Below, piece by piece: positions 12,977-24,200 of a DNA stretch of 64,000 nt. Both the position numbers and the translations under genes were made by a program. The notes beneath the pieces were generated by a model, which was given only the letters and a program-made list of their open reading frames with translations, was not told the DNA's origin and did no database searches. Within the stretch, counting starts at the first letter, position 1. Every line of letters begins with the position of its first letter. This stretch comes from Atrina japonica (taxonomy: Eukaryota > Mollusca > Bivalvia > Pterioida > Pinnidae), in assembly GCA_030159075.1 (NCBI GenBank), contig BROG01000257.1, positions 459,501 through 523,500 on the forward strand. Direction: 5' to 3'.

Positions 12977-13470
12977 ATGTCCTCTATTCTTGACTCACTT
13001 AGGCTCGGACCAGAAACACCAATTGAACAGTTCCACAGCCAAATTATAGCAAAGGGTTCGCGCCTAAAGTAACAACTATGATAGTCAAAATAGTAAAAGT
13101 TGTGATGACAGCAGTGTATGTGATAATAGTGTGGAAGGTTTTATGTATATATACCTATTAAAATCAAAGATATGAAGGTAGTTGCACTTTAAGATACCGG
13201 TAGTAATATAAATATCATTTCTATATCTCTGTGTAATACTTTACAAAATCAAAGTAAATTAAATTTTCGGTCATGTGTTGAGCAGACAGTAAAATTAGCC
13301 AATAATCTGTTTGTCTCAATATTTGGAACAGCCAGTATCACATTGCAAACACTTCGCTCATCCAAGGAACATTCTATCTTCGTATATATTTTAGAAAATG
13401 TTTCACATCCTTTAAATAAATTCTTGGTACATCTTATTTTGTGTCCAAAAATATTGTTTTAGATTTTGAG
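12977..13470 (+). pseudogene. LTR-retrotransposon fossil: gag end and retropepsin
   Basis: At 12977-13070 a short open frame contains LRLGPETPIEQFHSQII, which resembles the C-terminal part of a Gypsy-type gag. At 13148-13464 a frame reads VVAL, a stop codon, then DTGSNINIIS. This is the active-site motif of a retroviral-type aspartic protease, followed by about 70 residues with beta-rich spacing and a weak LILCPKIL at the place of the second conserved motif. The stop sits just before the catalytic Asp, so it is inactive. No reverse transcriptase, RNase H, integrase or LTRs were identified. Degenerate continuation as far as about 13790 is possible. Confidence 0.6.
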
Positions 13471-13799
13471 AGGTTTAGAGTTTTCAGTGGTCAGGACAAA
13501 TTTACAAACATTTGATGTAAATCTTGTTTTACTATTCCGCCTAACTTTGAAAATGTTTATTAATCAACACTTACTGGGGTTATATGCGAAGTGCTTTAAA
13601 CGCGATACACTAATCCTTATATTATAGAAACTGTCCCGTTATGTAAAGTCATGTTACACAGATTAATACGAAAATTGTACTATACAACGACATTAATTTG
13701 CGCTAAGTCACCAGCGTCTTTATATCATAATCCAGTCCGGTAACTTCCTCTTGGTTCAGTTTAACATTTCAGTATATGAATTGCTTGGTGTATTAACAG

Positions 13800-15000
13800 T
13801 CTCTCTCTCTATATATATATCGCCAGGTTGATTTATATGTTGTCGACACGTTAAGTGATGGTCATAAGTTTTATTGTCTTTTTATTAGCAACATGTATAA
13901 TTAGCAGAAAGGTCAAAGGTCAACAGTTTAACTCATTCATCCCTAAAGACACATTTGCACTGGTCTAAGTCAGTGATTTACAGAAGAGTCCATCGTTTTT
14001 CAGGGGTTGATGATTTAGCATTGTCTAGGTTATGTACTCTTTGTAGTTGGACTATAGCAATACAGGATCCGATGTCACCACTTTCACTCAGTACTCAAGC
14101 TTAACTTTTATTATTTTGACTATATATATATATATATATATCTGTAAAACTTGTGGTTTTGACCGATTAGGAAATACATTATTATTTTATATCATTCACA
14201 AAAAAAAACCCATTTTGGATCAAACTCATGATTTAGCTATTAGGTACCACATGAATTTTTACTGACATCAGCACACCATATATATTAATCAGCACACCAT
14301 ATATATTATTTTCATTAAGCTAATGAATTATAGCAATAATTATATCAGTCAATCGTGAGTGAAGTATTCATTCTTATTTATTTAAGATGTTTGTAGATGT
14401 ACAGGACTTGTTTGACCTAATTGTTGATATTGTATTACCTTCCATCATATAAAGTTATTTTGCCATTTTTTCAACCAACATTTATTTCCGTTTGACATTA
14501 TCTCATTAGGAAACATACAGCGGAATAGACAAAAGAAAACCGACCCATTGTTACGAAGATCCGTATTTAAGACGAATTGTAAAACAAATGTATGACATTA
14601 TAATAAGTATCAATGTCATACTACGAATATCTAAAGGAAACTTCGTTTTATTTGATATGTACAATTATGACATTATAGAATGTTTCTTGGTAAGGCAGTG
14701 GTATACTAGCTTCTATACACTGCGACGTATCCTTGGATTAGCCAGGGAAGTATGTGATATCGTATGGTGGTCATAAATAAGAACGTGTGAATTATCCCCA
14801 GATACTCCAGATTCTCCAAATATATGTTACAATTAGTAAGGTAGCCAAGAGTCATAGTAAAACAAAGTCACCTTTAGATTAACGGTAGAAGATGTATTGA
14901 CAATATAAAAAAAGAAATTCATAACAACTTTTAAAAAGCCTCTTGTGTCATTTCCTTCCAACAACCGTTATTATCGTCCTTGCAATTCCAAAGGAAACAT
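13800..15000. other. Intergenic stretch upstream of the C1GALT1-like gene
   Basis: It contains a short (CT)(TA) tract at 13801-13820, a TA tract at 14121-14141, and a 24-base duplication around ATCAGCACACCATATATATT (14267-14310). The segment at about 14070-14130 resembles 63885-63950 near the end of the window (dispersed repeat). A promoter could not be defined. Confidence 0.4.
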
Positions 15001-15007
15001 TAATAAA

Positions 15008-15046
15008 ATGGAAGATAACTCGAATAATGACGACGTTATGATCAAA
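15008..15046 (+). CDS. C1GALT1-like: Core-1 beta-1,3-galactosyltransferase-like, exon 1
   Basis: This is the proposed first coding exon. It gives the short cytoplasmic N-terminus MEDNSNNDDVMIK and ends in phase 0 at a consensus donor GTAAGT (15047). The start was chosen because the next exon, entered in phase 0, begins directly with a signal-anchor, as in type II Golgi glycosyltransferases. Upstream 5' untranslated sequence could not be delimited. The whole gene is 15008-19163 with four exons and 378 predicted residues, close to the length of animal C1GALT1. The family adds galactose in beta-1,3 linkage to O-linked GalNAc (Tn antigen), making core 1 O-glycans in the Golgi lumen. Confidence 0.65.
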
Positions 15047-15397
15047 GTAAGTCGAATTTCTACCCCGATATTAATTTAATGAATTTAAATGAAAACCGAC
15101 AGTTTACCAAAATATATCACATTACTCGTATACGTCTCACTTAGATCCAGTTCGATGCACATTTCGTTGGTAGTTTGACCTAAAATTAGTAGTTGTTTAG
15201 TTCATTTTTGTTTTATTTCCTTTTTCCTTTATCTATTACGTTATCTCACTGCACTTCTGTCACTCTACGGTTGTGTGTGTGTTAGTGGATGTTTTACGTG
15301 AGAGTGTGTATGTATACGCTATTTTAATTGTTTTGTTTTGATGAAGAAACAGGTCGTCCCGAAAATTTGACATTTATTTTGTCGTTAGTCATTTTAC

Positions 15398-15532
<135 letters not shown>

Positions 15533-15617
15533 TGAGAGCAGTGTTTTAATGAACATGTAAAAATTATGATACCATACTCTCACCTTATAATATCACTTTT
15601 TTTTAGCTTGTTCACAG

Positions 15618-15867
15618 TCGACGAATCTGAATTTCTACTTTGGTCTTGCTCTTGGATTAGTCGTCGGATTTCTTTTAACCTCGTTATCATCTCTACAAGG
15701 ACCGGTACAATATACAAAACAAGTTGCGTCACAGGGAGTTCGATCTATTTTTGAATACAGGACTTTACTGGAACCGGTGCCAGAGGAAGATGCAATGCAC
15801 GCGCAGTTAGAGAGCTCTTTGAAGCCAATTAAACAAGTGGATTTTAATGACGCTCATTTGCATCATG
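15618..15867 (+). CDS. C1GALT1-like: Core-1 beta-1,3-galactosyltransferase-like, exon 2 (signal-anchor and stem)
   Basis: The acceptor CACAG at 15613-15617 keeps phase 0. The alternative AG at 15605-15606 runs into a stop after seven codons, so it was not used. The exon encodes STNLNFYFGLALGLVVGFLL, a clear uncleaved transmembrane signal-anchor at about residues 18-36, and then a stem region ending HLHH. It ends in phase 1 at G|GTATTG, a weaker donor than usual. Together with exon 1 this gives a short cytoplasmic tail, one membrane span and a luminal stem, the expected layout of a Golgi glycosyltransferase. A weak donor leaves some doubt about the exact 3' edge, but joining to exon 3 restores the frame exactly (GAT, Asp97). 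Confidence 0.75.
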
Positions 15868-15954
15868 GTATTGTTATATAGAATTTATTTCCTATCTTAT
15901 GATATATTAAATATGATAATCTTTTACTAGGAGTATCATATCCTATAAGTCCTG

Positions 15955-16035
15955 TCACATTCACCAGATTTGTATTGCATGTATATGTGTCTCCTGGGCA
16001 TCCTGAAAATTTATACTTTGGTGTATAAGATTTTT
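15955..16035 (+). mobile_element. Penelope-like 3' tail remnant in intron 2
   Basis: Sequence from ACATTCACCAGATTTGTATT through GGGCATCCTGAAAATTTATA to CTTTGGTGTATAAGATTTTTAT matches the last 80 or so bases of the Penelope-like tails elsewhere in the window. Only the terminal part survives. Confidence 0.6.
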
Positions 16036-17024
16036 ATATTTTAAACCACATTGATTGCAAAAGAAATAATTTATGATTTGTACAAGTTATGGTCATCAGA
16101 ATAACATAGCAAAAGCCGTTTAAAATCCGTGACACCAGTAAACGATAGGACTGGCATGACGCCATCAGCGTTTGCTTACATTATTCATAATGTAGTTTCA
16201 TCGCAAACACACTATATCTCTTTATAATATCTATATAATATTTCATTAGCCAATTAGCATTGAGTGTTTTTAGCTGACCCGATATACTTAGGATGGCATT
16301 GCCTAGCAGCGGGATGTTACGAATTTCAATACATCTCATGCAGAGAAATAAATGTGTCTACGGTTCGTTTTACTCAAGTGTGATAACCCCTTTTCAGATC
16401 ACCTGAACGTTTGAATCCGACGAAAATGTGAATTTTTGTTTAACGTAAAAAGTGCTAATGTTTTAAATGCTCATCATAGAGAGAATGTCATCTTGAATCA
16501 AGTGAATCGGTAAAATGTAATAAATGAAATATGAGATGATGATTGTGAAAACTGTTACCCATTGAAAACAATTCTTAACTTCAGCTTCGCCTCGGTTGAC
16601 AATGTAGTTTCTTGAGGTGACAATTTTACTACCCTTTCTGGAATGTAAAATTCATATGCTAGTAACGTGGATTCACTATCACAAGAGAAGCAAATACAAA
16701 GATTTAGCCGAAGTTTAAACTTTTGCTTCACAAAATTGATATGCTTGAACATTTACATCATAGTAGTAAGTCATCTTGATTTATGAGTTGATTCTTTGAC
16801 TATTTGGACATTCAAAATATCAAAGAATTACACGGGGGGAATTAAGGTAAAAAATTATTTTGGTCATAAAGCAGGGATGTGCCTACTTGGTTTATAGAGG
16901 TACCAGTGTTTATATATGGGAGCCCAGTTGTCATAAGTAAAGCCCTCAAACCTTAAAATAACCTATGCTTTGACTAACAGAGCAAAGGTTTTTTAATATG
17001 TCACGCTTGTAGTAACACGTGACA

Positions 17025-17098
17025 TAAGTTCTAGATCTCATCTGAAATATCAGGGACTTCCGCTTATAGATCAAACGTTCTACCACTTCACCAATGAA
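17025..17098 (-). repeat. Possible tRNA-derived SINE head
   Basis: The reverse complement contains GGTGAAGTGGTAGAACGTTTG and GCGGAAGTCCCTG, which fit a degenerate box A and the start of a tRNA-like fold. There is no convincing box B. It lies in intron 2 of the C1GALT1-like gene. Confidence 0.35.
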
Positions 17099-17228
17099 TA
17101 CAGAGTACGAAAACAGTGTTTGCATTACCATAACCAAGTGTTATGTTTGTCATTTTAAACAATTTTATTTAATGTCTCAATTGTATCAAAGCTACTGACC
17201 TATTGAATTATGTTTACTTTTTTACCAG

Positions 17229-17881
17229 ATTCAGATGACGTTGCAAAAAAACTATCGGAGGAGGTTCGGGTTCTGTGTTGGATCATGACGAACCCCCAGA
17301 ACTTAGATATAAAAGCTATTTATGTGAAAACAACATGGGGGAAAAGGTGCAATAAGATAATTTTTTTCAGTTCTGTCACAAATTCTAGTTTTCCAACAAT
17401 TGGATTAAACGTATCAGAAGGACGTGAACATTTGACTGCAAAAACAATGAAGGCGTTCCAGTATATATATGACAATCATGTAGACGAGGCAGATTGGTTT
17501 ATGAAAGCAGACGACGATACTTATGTTATTTTAGAAAATTTACGATATTTTCTATCATCCCAAAACACGAGTGAACCTGTTTATTTCGGCCATCACTTTA
17601 AGACTATTGTAAAACAGGGGTATTACAGTGGTGGCGCTGGGTATGTTTTAAGTAAGGAAGCTCTTCGTAGGTTCGCCACTGGAGGTGCAGATACCTGCAG
17701 ATCTGATGGCGGTGCGGAAGATGCAGAATTAGGAAAATGTATGGAAAAACTGGGAGTCAAAACGGCAGATACCAAAGACGTAGCGGGAAGAACCAGATTC
17801 CATTGCTTTGATCCAGAAACACATTTATTTGGAGGATATCCAGAATGGTATTATACATACGACGCAAACGGTGCTAAAAAG
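17229..17881 (+). CDS. C1GALT1-like: Core-1 beta-1,3-galactosyltransferase-like, exon 3 (catalytic domain)
   Basis: The acceptor TTTTTTACCAG (ends 17228) joins in phase 1 to exon 2, and the exon ends in phase 0 at AAG|GTAAGC. It encodes residues 97-314, almost the whole catalytic domain. Visible signatures are VRVLCWIMTNP (Cys113), TTWGKRCNKIIFFSS (Cys137), the nucleotide-sugar/metal motif KADDDTYVILENLR (DDD at 191-193), GGAGYVLSKEALRR (231-244), GADTCRSDGGAEDAELGKCM (EDAELG at 260-265) and TRFHCFDPETHLF. All are in the order expected for CAZy family GT31, C1GALT1 branch. The frame is uninterrupted, so the enzyme is probably active. Bivalves carry many paralogues of this gene, so one-to-one orthology with vertebrate C1GALT1 is not claimed. 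Confidence 0.93.
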
Positions 17882-18508
17882 GTAAGCGTAATGAATATAG
17901 TTGATAACAAAACAAATATGCGTGTATTTATAGTTGTGTATATTAAACATTATATTCTAATAAAAGACGGTTTTCAGTTTTTAAAGATCATTATGTTTCG
18001 TTAAAAACCAACGCTTTCATATAGACATTTTGCATGGATTGTCTTCTTACAATTATTATCTATGAAAAAAATTCCAGTGCGATCTGGAAAATATTTTCAC
18101 TTATGGTATGTGCCAATGATTTTGATAATATTACGAGCAAAACAGTTACGTATGCATGGGGGAATGATGGAAAACTTATCGAATGATGGTATCGAATATC
18201 GTTTTTTTTTCGTTGTTTTTATTTTAATTGTACATATTAAATATTTGAAGAAGGCAAATACTTGTACCAGATAAGTGTATCTATTTTAATATTTCTACAT
18301 TTGTACAACAATATATGAACAACAAAAATGAATTGTAAATTAGAAAGCCCCCGGATATTTCGGTTTCACATGTCAGGTGTAAATTAGTAGCATGAGCGAT
18401 TAATAAATGTCCAGTTATTGTCGATTCATCAAAGATCATGAATTATAGTGAAATATTCTACAAAATGAATGAGAATGCTGAATTTATTCAACGAGAACTT
18501 CGTGCTGT

Positions 18509-18886
18509 TAGCAGAATCATTTTATATAGTAAAGTGCTGACTTCCAGCTTCTAGCAGAATCATTTTATATAGTAAACTGCTGACTTCCAGCTTCTAGTAG
18601 AATCATTTTATATAGTAAAGTGCTAACTTCCAGCTTCTAGCAGAATCATTTTGTATAGTAAAGTGCTAACTTCTAGCTTCTAGAAGAATCACTTTATATA
18701 GCAAAGTGCTACCTTCCATCTTCTAGCAGAATCATTTTATATAGTAAAGTGATAATTTCTAGCTTCTAGCAGGATCATTTTATATAGTAAAGTGCTAACT
18801 TCTAGCTTCTAGCAGAATCACTTTATATAGCAAAGTGCTAACTTCCAGCTTTTAGCAGAATCATTTGATATAGTTAAGTGCTAACT
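18509..18886. repeat. 43-bp minisatellite in intron 3 of the C1GALT1-like gene
   Basis: About nine copies of a 43-base unit built on AGCAGAATCATTTTATATAG and TAAAGTGCTAACTTCCAGCT. Copies differ at a few positions (for example CATTTT or CACTTT). It ends about 80 bases before the exon 4 acceptor. Confidence 0.95.
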
Positions 18887-18968
18887 TAAGCCGAAGACGG
18901 ATACTATGTAATCGTTATCAAAAATAATATGTTTTGCTGACGCATGATTTTATTCTTTTTCATTGAAG

Positions 18969-19163
18969 GGCATGGATAGCATTAGTGATTATGCTGTGTC
19001 ATTCCATTATATTTCACCGAAGAAAATGCAGTCACTTGAGTTTTATATATATCATCTTCGTCCCTACGGTATAGAATCCGGAACCCAAGACTTAAATAAA
19101 CATGTCGGTGATAAGGCGACACTTGGTGAGACAACTCCTTTAGACAGTAACGATAATTCATAA
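18969..19163 (+). CDS. C1GALT1-like: Core-1 beta-1,3-galactosyltransferase-like, exon 4 (C-terminus)
   Basis: The acceptor TTTTTCATTGAAG (ends 18968) is used in phase 0. The exon gives residues 315-378 and a TAA stop. It contains SDYAVSFHYIS and LEFYIYHLRPYG, the two hallmark C-terminal motifs of C1GALT1 proteins, and then a 27-residue tail rich in Thr, Ser and Asp. In the family as I know it, two adjacent cysteines usually stand just before SDxAVSFHY. Here the residues are GMDSI, so that pair is missing. The polypyrimidine tract is interrupted (TTTTATTCTTTTTCATTGAAG) but acceptable. Confidence 0.88.
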   Translation, partial: GMDSISDYAVSFHYISPKKMQSLEFYIYHLRPYGIESGTQDLNKHVGDKATLGETTPLDSNDNS

Positions 19164-19488
19164 AAAGTGAAAAGGAAAACCAGAAACGTCACATATAAGA
19201 TCTCAGGACAATATTCTGGGTACTTATTACCGGATATCTTATTTGTCTGGTAGACACTCGAGACATTGTCGTGTCGTGTAAATGAGGTCGTTGTAGACCT
19301 TTTTTACCGCTGTCTTTTCATAGGTGAGGGAGACCAATCAATGTCATGGGTGTGTACATGTTTTCATGTGTGTTCATGTTTTGTATCAAAATATAATTTT
19401 CACTTTCAAAATTGTAGATGATGTAAATTTATATTATGTATGTTTATGTTATTATTTATATTTGCAAAGTGCAATTAGCCCGGTTTAA

Positions 19489-19494
19489 AATAAA
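19489..19494 (+). terminator. Candidate polyadenylation signal of the C1GALT1-like gene
   Basis: AATAAA lies 326 bases after the stop codon and is the first canonical signal on this strand that I noticed. No transcript evidence is available. Confidence 0.4.
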
Positions 19495-19729
19495 ATGCGG
19501 AAGTAAGGGTTTAGGGTGGCTTGGTTTAACAACTACCAATATATGCTTTTTTCATGGTCTGATCCAAAATATTTTCAACCTCCATCGTCTAATGAATACT
19601 ATTAACAAATACTTAAGTTATAGCCTTACAAAAGACCGACGGAACGTAAAAATCAGAGATAACAGTCAAAAGTTCAAGTGACATAATGCAAATATAAAAA
19701 TAATATACATATATTGGATACCATAGTTT

Positions 19730-21240
19730 TAAATGCCAGAGGTTCAGAAGACAAATGTATAAACCACAGATACCAAAGTATTAACTGGCAGGAGGTTCAG
19801 ACGACAGTGTACAAATGTATAAACCACAAATACCAAAGTATTAACTGGCAGGAGGTTCAGACGACAGTGTACTAATGTATAAACCACAGATACCAAAGTA
19901 TTAACTGACAGGAGGTTCAGACGACAGTGACTGATGTATAAACCACAAATACCAAAGTATTAACTCGATGGAGGGTCAGATGGCAGTAAGCAAATGTACA
20001 AACCACATATACCATAAGTATTAGGTGAATATATACACCAAATATACCAAGTATTAACCCGATGAAAGTCAAGAATACAGTATGCAAATATCAAACTCAC
20101 AGATACCATAGTATTTACCGAAAGGAACCACAAAAGACAATATACAAATATCAAACTCACAGATACCATAGTATTTACCAACAGGAACCACAAAAGATAA
20201 TACACGAATATCAAACTCACAGATACCACAGTATTTACCGATAGGAACCACAAAAGACAATATAAAAGTATCAAAATCACAGATATCCCGAGAGGAACAA
20301 CAAACGACAATAAACAAATATCAAACTGACAGATACCAAAGTATTTTCCGATAGGAACCAAAAATGACAATATACAAATATAAAAATCCCAGATACCATA
20401 GTATTTACCGATAGGAACCTCACAGATACCAAAGTATTAACCGTTAGGAGGTTCTGATGACCCTATACAAATATAAACCTCACAGATACCAAAGTATTAA
20501 CCGTTAGGAGGTTCTGATGACCCTATACAAATATAAACCTCACAGATACCAAAGTATTAACCGTTAGGAGGTTCTGATGACCCTATACAAATATAAACCT
20601 CACAGATACCAAAGTATTAACCGTTAGGAGGTTCTGATGACCCTATACAAAATATAAACCTCACAGATACCAAAGTATTAACCGTTAGGAGATTCTGATG
20701 ACCCCCTATAAACCTCACAGATACCAAAGTATTAACCGTTCAGGTTCTGATGACCCTATACAAATATAAACCTCACAGATACCCAAAGTATTAACCGTTA
20801 GGAGGTTCTGATGACCCTATACAAATATAAACCTCACAGATACCAAAGTATTAACCGTTAGGAGGTTCTGATGACCCTATACAAATATAAACCTCACAGA
20901 TACCAAAGTATTAACCGTTAGGGGGTTCTGATGACCCTATACAAATATAAACCTCACAGATACCAAAGTATTAACCACCAGGAGGTCAAGTTGACCCTAT
21001 ACAAATATAAAAATCACAGATACCAAAGTGTTAACCGTCAGGACATTGACAGTATACATATATACAAATAAAAGATAGTATTACGCGTCAGGATGTTCAG
21101 AAAACCATCTATAAACCTATAAATCTATAAACCACAGATACCAAAGTATTAACCATCAGGAACTTGAAGAGACAGTATACACATATACAAGATAAAAGAT
21201 ACCATGGTATTAACTGCCAGAAGGTTTAGGCGACTTTATG
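19730..21240 (-). repeat. 60-bp minisatellite with three sub-families, resembling a Penelope-like tail
   Basis: The unit is 60 bases and always contains CAGATACCAAAGTATTAAC or a close variant. Sub-family 1 (19730-20000) adds GGAGGTTCAGACGACAGTG, sub-family 2 (about 20060-20420) adds GGAACCACAAAAGACAATA, and sub-family 3 (about 20420-21010) adds GGAGGTTCTGATGACCCTA. The last is the most uniform, with several adjacent identical copies. Degenerate units continue to 21240. On the - strand the core reads AATACTTTGGTATCTG, identical to the end of Penelope-like tails (for example 41154-41169), with further similarity on both sides. ORFs across this array are repeat by-products. Confidence 0.9.
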
Positions 21241-21244
21241 CATA

Positions 21245-21919
21245 CATGTATACAGTAAACATTAAACAGGGCGGACCAGAGGTGAGAGGAGTACACATAC
21301 CCAGTCCAACTGTCATAGTTGTTGTTGTTCAGATGAAGAAAAATAAGAGAGGAATAAATCATCGTTATAACTGATACAGAGAATTTAACTTCTATCGAAA
21401 AGATAACTTAATATTTCCATTACGGAAACGAATTGCATACAAGGTAATAACAACGAGATAATAATGACATTTTGATGGCATTACTTTTTTAGTACTGTTG
21501 GAGTTCTATTTCATCCTCTACAAAACTATATAAAATATTGTGATATTGGAATAATAAATATCTGAAAAAAGTCGTGTGGCAAAATGAAGTATATATGAGC
21601 AAAATACTTCTGACTGATCAGTAAGTCAGATAAAGGTATGTGTATTACTGTAGAAGAAGGCATAGAATTTACATCCTATGTTTTCTCCGATTTTAAGCTA
21701 TTGGTTTTCACAATGAAATCGTAAAAAGCGACTTACAATTAAAGGGAGGCAACTTGTTATATACCATATGACACATTCATCCCTAGTCTATTTCTAGAAA
21801 TTTCATGTTACAAAGTGAATATAGAAATGGCACAATGCCAACAATCAAATTATTTAGCTAACGCTGTTTTATTTTAACAATATATCAGTAATGGATTGAA
21901 ATGTGCAAGTGCCTGGACA
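21245..21919. other. Unique spacer between the minisatellite and the Penelope-like element
   Basis: About 670 bases with no ORF, repeat or RNA that I could recognise. Confidence 0.5.
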
Positions 21920-22151
21920 AATACAATATAACAATTTCAGATACTAAAGTATAAATCAATAGAATATCCAGGACACAGATACAAATCCGGTAAAAATGGA
22001 CAAACACGGACCTCTGGAAACCAAGAGGTGGGATCAGGTGCCATGGAGGAGTAAGCATCCCCTGTCGACCGGTCACACCCGCCGTGAGTCCACAGTCAAG
22101 TCCAACGAAACAAGTGAGGAGTGTATCCTCGTCACATTTGGTACAGACGTC

Positions 22152-23172
22152 TCAACAACCGCCAACGAAAAGGCAACTCAACATTTCACTTAGTGAAACA
22201 GAGTACTCACAAGCAAGACTATTAAACCGACCGTAAAATTTGCCGAACGTTGACATTAAACGCGGTTTTCGATATCCCTGTGTCAATAATTTGTCAGTGA
22301 GTAGTTTATCTCTGTATATGAAATCTTCATATGTTGTGCACGCCCTGGCATATCGGATCATTTGTGAAATATAAACTCCATATGCGGGTGACTGAGGGAC
22401 ATTACTACTTAAATGTGGAAAATTTACGATGGGAAAGCCGAAATCGTCGCGTTTATCGTATAGCTTAGTTGCTAATTTCCCGTCTGTGTTTATTTTCAGT
22501 AAAATGTCTAAGTATGAAGCGTGTGTGCTTGATTCTGTTGTATCTTTAATTTCTAGTTCGCTGGGATATATCGCATTGACATATGTATGAAAATTGTCAT
22601 TATTAATTGACAAAACGTCGTCGATATATCTAAATGTCAAATTAAAGGACACCGCTAACTTTTTTCTTCTTTTGATTCAGCAGTTTCTGAATGAAGTCTG
22701 CTTCGTATGAATAAAGGAACAGGTCGGCCAATCAAGGAGCACAATTGGTTCCCATAGGAATGCCGACAGTTTGTTGAAAGACCACGTCTCCGAACAAATA
22801 TATTGTGTATTAGAAATTCCAGCATGTTTTTATATCAACTTCAGTATATTTATGTGTAGAATCAGAGTGGTGTTTGACGAAATAAGTATCCTGATAGCCA
22901 ATCACTAGATATTTAAATTTTCGGGTACCACCTTTAGTGAAAAAGCAGTTGTCTATGATGCTGAAAAGTCTTTCTTTTAATTTTTTATGTGGAATAGTAG
23001 TGTAAAGAGTAGAGAAGTCATAAGTTTTGATACTGTGAATTCGAGAAAAATTGTGTGCCTTCAAATTTTCTAAAAGCTGTTTAGAATTTTTAAGTATCCA
23101 CATCTGATTTACACCGCTTTTGGAATAAGCAACTGTACAGTATTGTTGAAGTTTCTCCTTAATGGCTGTCAA
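22152..23172 (-). pseudogene. Penelope-like reverse transcriptase, interrupted
   Basis: Frame 23172-22810 contains NQMWILKNSKQLLENL and DFSTLYTTIPHKKL (the first catalytic Asp region, in the form typical of Penelope-like enzymes). Between 22810 and 22655 the frame reads TVGIPMGTNCAP and then meets a stop, followed by LADLFLYSYEADF and a second break. Frame 22652-22152 contains FRYIDDVLS (the YxDD catalytic motif, about 22628-22617), LYDKRDDFGFPIVNFPHLSS and IRYARACTTYEDF, and ends just before the 3' tail. The motifs are well kept, but the stop and shifts make this copy inactive. Confidence 0.75.
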
Positions 23173-23469
23173 TATCTTGGTAAGGAGTAAAGATAAAGGT
23201 TTGGTAGAACATTTGCTGGATCCTGCTATGTATATTTGCTTATATGGGAGTTTAGTATATGAAGTTTAGGTATCCAGTATAAATGTGGTAGCTCGAAATC
23301 GGTATCCGTTGTAGGTATATCAAATGGGCGTAATACCGACACGTGATTTTAAAGGATCTCGTCCTTTGAAAGTGAGCTACGTGTGTATGTAGGATTTCCA
23401 GAATTCGTATTAAACCCAAGTTCTTCTAATAAACAATTATAGTAATGTGCCTTACAAATAAAAACTATA

Positions 23470-24200
23470 TTATTTGAGGCTTTGTCTGCTGCTGTACCAG
23501 TACATATTGGTCATGTAACCTATCCAGTTTTCAGTTACTACTTCTGGATCATTAAATACAGAGGGATAACGTATTTTCATAGTCCCTTTAAGTTTTTGAA
23601 TACGAGATTTTATCAACCATCGTATGGCTTTCAGCCATTCAGACAAAGTGTCTGGTTCTACGTCTTCATGTTTGGCCCATCGTCTGGCATAATCTTCGAC
23701 AGAATCCATAACTAAACTGAAATTTTGGCGCCAATTAAAGGAACGGGCTTCCCGGTATTTAGGGCCCCTTAAAATAAGATTTTTGAGGCTTTCATTTTCA
23801 ACAATGGAAACGTCGCCGGTAATGACATGCCCGATAGTATTGTATTTGAAAGGAGATGAAGCACATGAACATGTAACAGTGTTGTGTAGAAAATGGTTGA
23901 TGCCTAGGCACTGCAAAACCTGTTTGTAATTGAATAGCTTGGATGCGATGCTAGGTGTATAGCTATATGAAATGCAAGGCGTGGTCTTCAGTTTAAAATA
24001 TGGTGGAATACAGGACTGAACTTTTCATTGCCAGTGTCTATACCTTTATTTGTGAATTTAAGTTTAAAGAAAAGACGTTTCTGTTCAGAACAGTCATCGT
24101 ATGTAACGCGTGCAGGCTTAAACAGTATGTGATAAGCGATGTCCATTATAATGGAGTTCAGTATGTATTCTGGGGTTGAAGAATCTGTGTAGGGATTCAT
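23470..24200 (-). pseudogene. N-terminal region of the Penelope-like polyprotein, frameshifted
   Basis: Two frames (24200-23988 and 23916-23470) carry KLKFTNKGIDTGN, then CSCASSPFKYNTIGHVITGD and GPKYREARSFNWRQNFSLVM, then VEDYARRWAKHEDVEPDTLS. This order is known from the region upstream of the reverse transcriptase in a widespread family of animal retroelement proteins. The CSC..H arrangement might bind zinc. The frames do not join, so it is a broken copy. Confidence 0.65.

Noticed and set aside
19960..20370. 136-codon ORF on the - strand with repeated hydrophobic segments
   Set aside because: The 60-base unit is a multiple of three, so any open frame persists by chance. It is the minisatellite.
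20420..21010. Hammerhead ribozymes in the minisatellite (CTGATGA in each unit)
   Set aside because: There is no GAAA core word at a suitable distance and no stem II, so the catalytic core is absent.
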